From NCBI RefSeq assembly GCF_023746615.1, contig NZ_CP082276.1:558001-622000 (forward strand): DNA of 64,000 nucleotides, written 5' to 3'. Shown piece after piece: positions 53,855-61,057 of this stretch; position 1 is the first letter of the stretch, and each line of letters starts with the position of its first letter. Position numbers and translations under genes: made by a program. The DNA comes from Grimontia kaedaensis (GTDB lineage: Bacteria > Pseudomonadota > Gammaproteobacteria > Enterobacterales > Vibrionaceae). Under the pieces are notes generated by a model that ran no database searches, was not told the origin of the DNA, and worked only from the letters and a program-made list of their open reading frames with translations.

Positions 53855-55863
53855 TGTCTGAGTCCATCCAATTTTCTATTTCTGAGCAGCAACAAGCCAA
53901 AGAGCTGCAATCTCTTGAGCGCTGGCAGGCGTTGAACAACGCTCATTTAGCCGCCTTGGTAGATTGGGCGCTCAAATTGCTGTCAGACGAAGATAGCACC
54001 ACATCGTTGGAATCGGTTTCATCCGTAAATGCTCGATTTCGTTCTGAAACTAAAGTGGGCAACCCGATTTCAATCAATGTCTTGAACGATCAGTTTGGAC
54101 TGAATGAAAGCGACCAGAGCGTATTGGCTTTGGTGATTGCCGCCGCCCTTGAACCATTGGTGGGAGAGCGTTGCGCGACACTTTCCGGCAACCACTCAAC
54201 TCAATTTCCGAATGCGATGCTTTGTGTATCACGGATTCCGGAATGTGACTGGAGCAGCTTTTCACCGCATTCCCCACTTCGTTATTGGTTGCTGGTGGAA
54301 TGGCAGCCGTTAGGTTCTGGCGACGGAGTATTGAGTGCCGATGAGCGGGTGGTGAATTTTGCCCGAGGTCTTAGCTATATCGATGAACGTCTTTCCGTAT
54401 TGCTTGAACCTGCAAATGTGGAATCGGCCACTTCTCTTATGCCATCCCAGCGTCAACAACTGGACGCTGCATTGAATTACCTTTCTCAAAGCCAGCGTTT
54501 TGAAATGCAGAGCACCGCGACGGTGTTTGAACTTTTTGGTGATGATGCCTTTGCTAAGCGCACAATGGCGGTCTCTATTTCGACCGAATTAAATATCGGT
54601 TTGCAACGCATCAATGCAGTTAATCTACCTTCACGAGCTAACGATTTAGATGCACTGGCAAGACTCTGGCTGCGGGAAGCAAGCCTTATGCCCATGCTTG
54701 TTTTGGTGGAAGAAGCTGACGATGCGCTAAAGCAAAAGCTGGTAGCGCAGTTCACCGCGAGATTGCGGGGATTGGTGTTGATTGACACAGGGCGATCTCC
54801 AGCAGCCCTTTCGACCAGAAATTTCCCGCTTGAAGTAAAACGACCAACGGTGCAAGAACAGGAATCGATTTGGTCAGAGTTGCTTCCGGTTGAAGACAAA
54901 CAGCTCCCTGCAAGATTGGCCGAACAGTTTTCGATGAGCGAGCCAGACATTTTCCGCTCCGCTTCAGTGGCCGCTGCGCAAAGTGGCTCAGATAGCGACT
55001 CAGAATTTGAAAAAACACTCTGGCAAATCTGCCAACGTGGCGCGTCTACTGAGCTTTCAAAACTCGCCCAACGCATCGAGTGCAAAGCCAGTTGGGAGAA
55101 TCTGGTGTTACCGGAATCCCAAACCAAGATGTTGGAGCAGCTTGCTTCTCAGGTTGCTCTTCGTAGTCGTGTTTATCAGTCCTGGGGATTTCGTGAACGC
55201 ATGAGCCGGGGCATGGGCATTAGCGCCATGTTCAGCGGCGAAAGCGGGACAGGGAAAACCATGGCAGCAGAGGTGATTGCCAATACCCTGAACCTCGATC
55301 TTTACCGCATCGACCTTGCCAGTGTGATTAGCAAATACATCGGCGAAAGCGAGAAGCAAATGCGCGCCTTATTTCAGGCGGCTGAGCGCTGTGGAGCCAT
55401 CCTTTTCTTTGATGAAGCTGATGCACTGTTTGGCAAGCGAAGCGAGGTGAAAAACAGCAATGATAGATTCGCCAATATCGGCATTGATGACTTGCTGCAA
55501 CGGATCGAAATGTTCAACGGATTGGCGATTCTCGCCACCAATCTAAAATCCCAAATCGACAAAGCCTTTATGCGTCGTCTGCGCTTCGTGGTCGATTTCC
55601 CTTTCCCTGCACCAGCGGAAAGAGAACGGATCTGGTGTTCTGTTTTCCCACCTCAAACACCGTTGGCCGCGGACGTAAACCCAGCTCGGCTTGCGAAGCT
55701 GAATCTTACTGGCGGCAGTATCCACAATGTTGCGTTGAATGGTGCGTTTCTCGCGGCGCAACACAATGAATCGGTGTCTATGCGGTGGTTGATGGAAGCG
55801 GCCGCGGCAGAGCTTCAAAAGCTGGAACGTCCTATTAAAGCGGGGGACTTAGATTATGGCTGA
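53854..55863 (+). CDS. eCIS AAA+ ATPase (Pvc15/Afp15-like)
   Basis: AAA+ ATPase conserved in eCIS loci, thought to assist assembly or cargo loading. The 669 residues have a long N-terminal region and a degenerate first ATPase half. The active C-terminal AAA+ module has Walker A GESGTGKTMAAEVIANTL (about 465-482), Walker B AILFFDEADALFGKR and arginine-finger region FMRRLRFVVDFPFP. The ATG overlaps the preceding stop (TAATG) and its end overlaps the DUF4157 gene by 8 bp. T6SS has no equivalent apart from ClpV, which is unrelated in architecture. Confidence 0.9.
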   Translation: MSESIQFSISEQQQAKELQSLERWQALNNAHLAALVDWALKLLSDEDSTTSLESVSSVNARFRSETKVGNPISINVLNDQFGLNESDQSVLALVIAAALEPLVGERCATLSGNHSTQFPNAMLCVSRIPECDWSSFSPHSPLRYWLLVEWQPLGSGDGVLSADERVVNFARGLSYIDERLSVLLEPANVESATSLMPSQRQQLDAALNYLSQSQRFEMQSTATVFELFGDDAFAKRTMAVSISTELNIGLQRINAVNLPSRANDLDALARLWLREASLMPMLVLVEEADDALKQKLVAQFTARLRGLVLIDTGRSPAALSTRNFPLEVKRPTVQEQESIWSELLPVEDKQLPARLAEQFSMSEPDIFRSASVAAAQSGSDSDSEFEKTLWQICQRGASTELSKLAQRIECKASWENLVLPESQTKMLEQLASQVALRSRVYQSWGFRERMSRGMGISAMFSGESGTGKTMAAEVIANTLNLDLYRIDLASVISKYIGESEKQMRALFQAAERCGAILFFDEADALFGKRSEVKNSNDRFANIGIDDLLQRIEMFNGLAILATNLKSQIDKAFMRRLRFVVDFPFPAPAERERIWCSVFPPQTPLAADVNPARLAKLNLTGGSIHNVALNGAFLAAQHNESVSMRWLMEAAAAELQKLERPIKAGDLDYG

Positions 55864-57499
55864 GTTCTCTTCGCTACAACCCCAAAAATCCCATGCCAAG
55901 AAAGCGGCCAATACCCCGCGTAACGGTTTTGTGATTCAGAAAAAATGCGGTTGTGGAAATGCAGCACCGACAGGAGGCACTTGTTCTGCTTGCGCTGCGA
56001 AAGCAGCAGCGAACAGTCCTGTATTGAAAAAGCCCGCTATCAGCACGAGTGCGACTCAGCCTGATGGCGCTATTCCGCAATCTTTAAGAGAGCGCGCGGA
56101 ACAAACCTTCGGTACTGCGCTGCCGGATGTGAATTTCTACACCGGTGGTACGGCGCAAAATTATGCCCGACAACTCGAGGCAAAGGCATTTACCGCAGGC
56201 AATGATGTCTATTTCGGTAGCGGATTCTATCGGCCTGACACACCGGAGGGCTTAAGTTTGATCGGGCATGAGCTGACGCATGTGGTTCAGCAGCGTAGAG
56301 GACTGGCGTTTTCGAAGCTTCAAGGTGCGGGTGACACTTACGAGCAAGAAGCCGATCGGGGTGGTGATGCATTTGCTGCGGGTAAGCGCTTCAGTGTGTC
56401 GTCACCGCAAGGCTCGATCGGACGTTTCCCACAAAGGATGGGTGCGGCAGAATCTGCGGAAGTCGTGGGCTCGGAATCACCTTCCCATGACCTTGAATTT
56501 CTCGGCGAGATGATGGAACAGTCCGAGGTTGAAAGCCTGTTTACAGATTTACAGTCGCTGGAGACTCCAGAGAGCAAGCTCTATCTCATCCCAGAATCTG
56601 CGGTGGAATCTTTCGGCGATAACCGACCGCAGCCTTCGGCACCCATTCCTCAAGCTAAGTTGTTGGATGGCGTATCACGACGGGGAAGACTTCCAGTAAT
56701 CCAGCGGGCAATCGTAGCAGGTTGTAACGTGCCAACGATGACAATGGGTCAAATTGGTGTCGCTGCACACCGCCAGATTGGCGGGTTCTGTGGCGCACTT
56801 CACCAAGCGATTTCTCCCACTACACCTTGTTTGGGAAATGGCCACCCTGGTTTTCAGATTCCCGGTTCAACGCGACCTGATATGGTGAAGCAATGGTCTC
56901 AAGGTCCTTTTGTTGATGAAGTTGGGGAAATCAAGCCTGCTTCTTGGTTAAACGGTCGTCAGGTTGATGCTGAAGCCCAGTTAAACCGCGATATTGCCAA
57001 TTACCAGCGAATCATTGGCCCAGCAGCTACCATGTGGTCTTACGCCTTTCCGACCATGCCCTTCGTTGCCAACCCTTTGCAGAATATCGATGTATGGCCT
57101 GCCATCGGCGGTTCTGCTTCTAATGGTGTTTATTACTACCGCTGCCGTAATACGCGCAGAAGAAGAGCCCCGAGAAGAGTGCGAATCCGCGTTCGGTTGC
57201 CGGTTCCAGTTTTGCTGCCGCGCACTGTTCCCAGAGTTGTCCCACAGCCAAATCCACAGCCTGTGCCTTCACCAAGGCCCGTTCCGCGCTCAACACCAAG
57301 ACCTGTGGAGCCACCTTTAGAGCCTTGGCGTATGCCAGAACTTCCCGAAATGCCGGATTTGCGCCCAGCCGTTAAACCGGTCGTTGCAGGGGCTGCTGCG
57401 GTGGGCATTGGTTATCTTATATATCGCGGTGTTCGGATGATCCCATCATTAGCGCCACCGCTTTGGTGGACCATTCCTGGCAATCTCGCGGTGCCATAG
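55856..57499 (+). CDS. DUF4157 (eCIS core domain) protein, candidate effector with nuclease-like region
   Basis: A 547-residue protein, probably cargo. Order of parts: a Cys motif CGCG...CSAC near residues 32-45; a DUF4157 domain (about 70-160) with LPDVNFYTGGTAQNYARQLEAK and metalloprotease-like H138-E-L-T-H142; an unassigned spacer; and a region at 300-390. There R-P-D342 is followed by E358-I-K360-P and DAEAQLNRDIANYQ (Q375, Y383), resembling the D...ExK...Q core of PD-(D/E)XK nucleases. An Arg-rich then Pro-rich stretch (about 430-500) and a hydrophobic helix (VVAGAAAVGIGYLIY) end the protein. DUF4157 is a known marker of eCIS-associated toxins. The nuclease reading is inference from motif spacing; the gene's start overlaps the ATPase. 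Confidence 0.8.
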   Translation: MAEFSSLQPQKSHAKKAANTPRNGFVIQKKCGCGNAAPTGGTCSACAAKAAANSPVLKKPAISTSATQPDGAIPQSLRERAEQTFGTALPDVNFYTGGTAQNYARQLEAKAFTAGNDVYFGSGFYRPDTPEGLSLIGHELTHVVQQRRGLAFSKLQGAGDTYEQEADRGGDAFAAGKRFSVSSPQGSIGRFPQRMGAAESAEVVGSESPSHDLEFLGEMMEQSEVESLFTDLQSLETPESKLYLIPESAVESFGDNRPQPSAPIPQAKLLDGVSRRGRLPVIQRAIVAGCNVPTMTMGQIGVAAHRQIGGFCGALHQAISPTTPCLGNGHPGFQIPGSTRPDMVKQWSQGPFVDEVGEIKPASWLNGRQVDAEAQLNRDIANYQRIIGPAATMWSYAFPTMPFVANPLQNIDVWPAIGGSASNGVYYYRCRNTRRRRAPRRVRIRVRLPVPVLLPRTVPRVVPQPNPQPVPSPRPVPRSTPRPVEPPLEPWRMPELPEMPDLRPAVKPVVAGAAAVGIGYLIYRGVRMIPSLAPPLWWTIPGNLAVP

Positions 57500-57507
57500 G
57501 AGGATGA

Positions 57508-57717
57508 ATGAAAGTCACGATTAGGTTCGATCAGATCGAAATCGCTGAAAACGCCTCCTATCGCGAAATTTATCGCGTGATGTCTGACGCCGTTCGGGAA
57601 AACTGGCCGGGTATGACATCCGTCTCATCAGAGCATCAAAGGCTGGCACAGCAGCAAGCAGCGGCTTCAGCGGCAAGGCAATTATCCCGGACTGTTGCAG
57701 CTAGGAGGGCGCGCTAA
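57508..57717 (+). CDS. Small eCIS-locus protein of unknown function
   Basis: A 69-residue protein beginning KVTIRFDQIEIAENASYREIYRVM, with a helical, Ala/Arg-rich C-terminus (QQAAASAARQLSRTVAARRAR). AGGAGG sits 4 bp before the ATG. It is exactly abutted by the next gene. Its tight packing between effector candidate and tube adaptor supports reality; no function can be assigned. Confidence 0.65.
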   Translation: MKVTIRFDQIEIAENASYREIYRVMSDAVRENWPGMTSVSSEHQRLAQQQAAASAARQLSRTVAARRAR

Positions 57718-58341
57718 ATGCTGTCTTCCCAACCTAACTACCTAAAAGCGGGAATTGTGCTGTTGGATCCACAAAGCGCGGAGCCAATGAGTGCCATTCC
57801 GTTGCTGATTAATCCGGAATCACTCAATACCCAGTTTGAGGTGAAATCGCCATCGACCTCTGAAACCCGCAGTGAACAACTGCGCCTCAATGGTCCACCA
57901 AAAGAAACCATTACGTTTGATGCCATTCTCGATGCGACAGATGCCATGTCACGGGGTGACGAGGACGCAGTGAAATACGGAATAGGGCATTACATCGCTG
58001 CGCTTCGTAGCCTGATTTCACCAACCAAACGCCAGCTTTTAGACAATGACACGCTGGCGCGACAAGGCAAGCTCACCATTATTCCGATGACCCAGCCTTT
58101 GCCTGTTTTCAGTTGGGGATTGCGTCGAAGAATGCCTGTGAAAGTCGGTAGTCTTTCTGTGGCAGAAGAGTTTTTCAGCGCGCAGTTAAATCCTATCCGC
58201 GCCAAAGCCAGCCTTTCACTGCAAGTGTTGTCGGTCGATGATTTAGGCTTTGACCATCCTGCTTCGTCGCTCTTCCTGCATTACCTTGATGGCATCGAGA
58301 GGCAAGCAGCGAGAGTCATCAAACCCGCAGTAGATGGATGA
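57718..58341 (+). CDS. eCIS tube adaptor (CIS_tube/Pvc7-like)
   Basis: A 207-residue protein of the contractile-injection tube-initiator type, with YLKAGIVLLDPQSAEPMSAIPLLINPESLNTQFEV, ETITFDAILDATDAM, and GLRRRMPVKVGSLSVAEEFFSAQLNPIRAKASLSLQVL. These match the Afp7/Pvc7 group that joins the tube to the baseplate hub. AGGAGGGC precedes the ATG, which follows the previous stop directly. The LysM part found fused in some homologues appears to be the separate next gene. Confidence 0.8.
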   Translation: MLSSQPNYLKAGIVLLDPQSAEPMSAIPLLINPESLNTQFEVKSPSTSETRSEQLRLNGPPKETITFDAILDATDAMSRGDEDAVKYGIGHYIAALRSLISPTKRQLLDNDTLARQGKLTIIPMTQPLPVFSWGLRRRMPVKVGSLSVAEEFFSAQLNPIRAKASLSLQVLSVDDLGFDHPASSLFLHYLDGIERQAARVIKPAVDG

Positions 58342-58356
58342 TTAGGGGCGAATAGC

Positions 58357-58701
58357 ATGACTGATCTTACCCAGTACCTTCTCAGTAACACCGACGAAAC
58401 CGCAGACTTTGCGCCAAGCAGCCGTTATGCGGGTGCGCCTTTAAAAGTGATGACGGACAGCAATGACACCGAGAGGGTTTTTGTAAGCCGTCGTTTCGTC
58501 CCCCAACCCGCGGCGGAAGGTACCGCACCCATGCTTTTGGTCAGGGAAGGAGACAGGTTGGATTTGCTGGGGGCAGCGTATTACGCGGAGCCATCGCGTT
58601 GGTGGCACATTGCGGATGCCAACCTGGAAGCTTATCCCGATGATTTGGTGGCGACACCGGGTCGGAAAATTGCCCTTTCTTCGGGCAATGGGGAGGGCTG
58701 A
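58357..58701 (+). CDS. Phage tail protein X/LysM-like eCIS protein
   Basis: A 114-residue protein whose second half (REGDRLDLLGAAYYAEPSRWWHIADANLEAYPDDL then TPGRKIAL) matches the tail protein X/LysM-like domain that clamps hub and tube in phage P2 and eCIS. Its stop overlaps the hub gene ATG (TGATG). Confidence 0.78.
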   Translation: MTDLTQYLLSNTDETADFAPSSRYAGAPLKVMTDSNDTERVFVSRRFVPQPAAEGTAPMLLVREGDRLDLLGAAYYAEPSRWWHIADANLEAYPDDLVATPGRKIALSSGNGEG

Positions 58702-59828
58702 TGTCTGATGTTGTTATGAGCCTCTACATTGGGCCTGTTGCGCCGGTTCCGGTTTCAAAAGCCGTTATCAACGCCTTTGTTTCCTGTGAAGTGCAATCCA
58801 AAACCGAGGGGCCTTCTGGTTTTCAATTGGTGTTTGAAGTTGACAACAATTCGCCGCTGCACACCATTTTTATGCTTGCCAGTAACAATCCTATCCCGTT
58901 GGTGCGCACCGTGGTTACGGTGGAAATGCACGGCAAGCAAAGCGTGTTGATGGACGGTGTTATCACTCAACACAATGTCAGCCCTGCCAGCGCTCCGGGT
59001 GTATCTCGGGTGACGGTGACCGGAAGTGATTTGACGCATGTGCTCAGCTATCTCGATTTCAGCTTTATGCGCTTTCCCGCCATGCCCGATTTTGCCCGAA
59101 TCAACTTGGTACTGGCGAAGTATGCGTTCCTTGGGCTGGTCCCAAAAGTTATCCCGTCTGTGTTGATTGATGTGCCAGTGCCGACAGACCGCATACCCAC
59201 TCAGCAGGGAACCGATCTCGCCTATATCCAATCGCTGGCCGATCGCGTGGGGTATGTGTTTTACACAGAAACCACGGATACCGTGGGTGTGTCTGTCGCG
59301 TATTGGGGGCCGGATGTTCGTATCGGGAAAGTGCAGAAACCGCTCAATGACGACTTGGATGCCAACCGTAACGTGACTTCGTTGTCTGGCTCATATGACG
59401 CGCAGGAAGCTTACATTCCGCTGATCACTATTCAGAATCCTCAGACCAAAATGCCACTGACGATTCCAGTGCCAGATTTCAATCCACTCAATCCGCCACT
59501 GGGCTTGATTCGCCCCATCACTTTAAAGACCAAAAATATCTATGAAACGGCTAAATATTCGCCGGTTCAGGCGGCCATGATCGGCATGGCGAAAGCGGCT
59601 CAATCTGCGGTTCGTGTGTTGAAAATGACAGGGTCGTTGGACGTACTGGCTTACGGTTCTTTGTTGATGGCTAGGCGCTTGGTGTATGTGCGAGGTTCGA
59701 GCCCAGCATTCAATGGCATTCATTATGTGGAATCTGTTACCACCACCTTTAAGGAAGGCGAATTGAAGCAGGATTTTCAATTGAGTAGGGACGGTTTGCT
59801 GTCGACCGTTAACAGGGTGTCCGCATGA
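58701..59828 (+). CDS. eCIS baseplate hub protein (gp27/VgrG N-terminal-like)
   Basis: A 375-residue homologue of phage late-control D/gp27-type hubs. Notable are INAFVSCEVQSKTEGPSGFQLVFEV, MDGVITQHNVSPASAPGVSRVTVTGSDLTHVL and QGTDLAYIQSLADRVGYVFY. In T6SS and Afp8 the hub is fused to the spike; here the spike is the next gene (ATGA overlap). No extra effector domain is present at the C-terminus. Confidence 0.85.
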   Translation: MSDVVMSLYIGPVAPVPVSKAVINAFVSCEVQSKTEGPSGFQLVFEVDNNSPLHTIFMLASNNPIPLVRTVVTVEMHGKQSVLMDGVITQHNVSPASAPGVSRVTVTGSDLTHVLSYLDFSFMRFPAMPDFARINLVLAKYAFLGLVPKVIPSVLIDVPVPTDRIPTQQGTDLAYIQSLADRVGYVFYTETTDTVGVSVAYWGPDVRIGKVQKPLNDDLDANRNVTSLSGSYDAQEAYIPLITIQNPQTKMPLTIPVPDFNPLNPPLGLIRPITLKTKNIYETAKYSPVQAAMIGMAKAAQSAVRVLKMTGSLDVLAYGSLLMARRLVYVRGSSPAFNGIHYVESVTTTFKEGELKQDFQLSRDGLLSTVNRVSA

Positions 59829-60340
59829 CAACACCTCTTTACGGTAAATTCCGCGGCACCGTGGTCAACAATGTCGACCCAATGCAGCAAGGGCGGATCC
59901 TCGCCACGGTTCCCAGCGTGTCAGGCATGGTTCCCGGAAGCTGGTGTATGCCTTGTCTGCCTGTGTTGGGTTTGAACTCAGGGATTTTCTCGGTTCCACC
60001 TATTGGTGCAGGCGTATGGATCGAGTTTGAACAAGGGGATGTGGATTACCCCATCTGGACGGGATGTTTTGCAGGTTCGCCTTCGGATGTGCCGACGCTG
60101 GCGCGAACCGCAGTGCCGCCCATTTCAGCCATCACGCTGCAAACCATGGCTAAGAACGGCATTGTGATTTGTGATATCGGCGGGCCAATGGGCATGGGTG
60201 GTATCACGTTGCAAACAGCAACAGGGGCAACGCTGTCAGTGACTGACGCGGGCATTTTCATCAACAACGGCAAAGGGGCGCAGATATCTATGGTGGGACC
60301 AACCGTGGATATCAATAACGGCGCGTTAACCATTACCTAA
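59825..60340 (+). CDS. eCIS spike base (baseplate assembly protein V/gp5-like)
   Basis: A 171-residue OB-fold spike protein: YGKFRGTVVNNVDPMQQGRILATVPSV, GIFSVPPIGAGVWIEFEQGDVDYPIWTGCF. A repetitive beta-helix-like C-terminus follows (GITLQTATGATLSVTDAGIFINNGKGAQISM). This arrangement matches gpV/gp5 C and the VgrG spike. ATGA overlap with the hub gene means co-translation. Confidence 0.88.
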   Translation: MTTPLYGKFRGTVVNNVDPMQQGRILATVPSVSGMVPGSWCMPCLPVLGLNSGIFSVPPIGAGVWIEFEQGDVDYPIWTGCFAGSPSDVPTLARTAVPPISAITLQTMAKNGIVICDIGGPMGMGGITLQTATGATLSVTDAGIFINNGKGAQISMVGPTVDINNGALTIT

Positions 60341-60353
60341 GAGGAATGCAGCA

Positions 60354-60677
60354 ATGCCAGGAGCGATTCTTCATATTGGTGCCACAGTCACCTGCGCCCA
60401 TGGTGGGCAGGCGACACCCACAGTGCCTAATCCAAGGGTGGTGGTGTCGGGACAACCTACCGTGCTGCAAACATCACCTTATGCCGTCGCCGGTTGTGCC
60501 ATGCCACCGCCGAACGCTGGCAATGGTCCTTGTGTGACGGGGCAGTGGCTTTCTGGCTCAGTACGCGTTTTGTCATTGGGGCAGCCCTTCGCGTTACAAA
60601 CGGGACAATCTGTTTGCGCACCCACTGGCACGCCTTTGCTCCCATCCGTGGCTCAACCGCGTGTACTGGCGACCTAA
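60354..60677 (+). CDS. PAAR-like spike-tip protein
   Basis: A 107-residue, Gly/Pro/Val-rich protein with ILHIGATVTCAHGGQATP and repeated short beta units (RVVVSGQPTVLQTSPYAVAGC, SVRVLSLGQPFALQTGQSVC). This is the PAAR-like/Afp10 type that sharpens the spike. Cys and His residues (C14, H16 and later Cys) could hold the metal at the tip. GAGGAA precedes the ATG. Confidence 0.8.
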   Translation: MPGAILHIGATVTCAHGGQATPTVPNPRVVVSGQPTVLQTSPYAVAGCAMPPPNAGNGPCVTGQWLSGSVRVLSLGQPFALQTGQSVCAPTGTPLLPSVAQPRVLAT

Positions 60678-60691
60678 GGGAGTGAATCCTT

Positions 60692-61057
60692 ATGGCTTAT
60701 CCAGATTTTCCTTATCGCATTGATACCCAGGGCCGGACAGCGACCACGACGCGGTTGGGTGCCATTCGCGATCGTATCGAGCAGCTGCTTTTCACCGAGC
60801 CGGGCGAGCGGGTGATGATGCCAACATTCGGGTGCGGGCTGAACCGCCTTCTTTTCGCGGGCGTCAGCGAAGCGGTGATTGAGAACACACGGCGTCTGGT
60901 GGCAACCTCGCTGCAAACCTGGATGCAGGACGATATCGATCTTTCTGAGGTAGACGTCTATTTCGACAATGGCGCGCTTTTCATCAATGTCGCCTACATC
61001 GTTTTACCTACCGGAGAGCCTCAGCAGGCCACGTTTGAGCGGGAGGTGTCAGCATGA
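60692..61057 (+). CDS. eCIS baseplate wedge gp25/GPW-like protein
   Basis: A 121-residue gp25-type wedge protein with RTATTTRLGAIRDRIEQLLFTEPGERVMMPTFGCGLNRLLF, the characteristic GPW/gp25 start. AAGGGAG is 10 bp upstream. It is paralogous in function to T6SS TssE but more phage-like. Ends in a 4-bp overlap with the baseplate-J gene. Confidence 0.92.
   Translation: MAYPDFPYRIDTQGRTATTTRLGAIRDRIEQLLFTEPGERVMMPTFGCGLNRLLFAGVSEAVIENTRRLVATSLQTWMQDDIDLSEVDVYFDNGALFINVAYIVLPTGEPQQATFEREVSA

Noticed and set aside
58701..60340. T6SS VgrG
   Set aside because: Hub and spike are separate genes, flanked by phage-type sheath, tube, gp25 and baseplate-J genes, so they belong to the eCIS.
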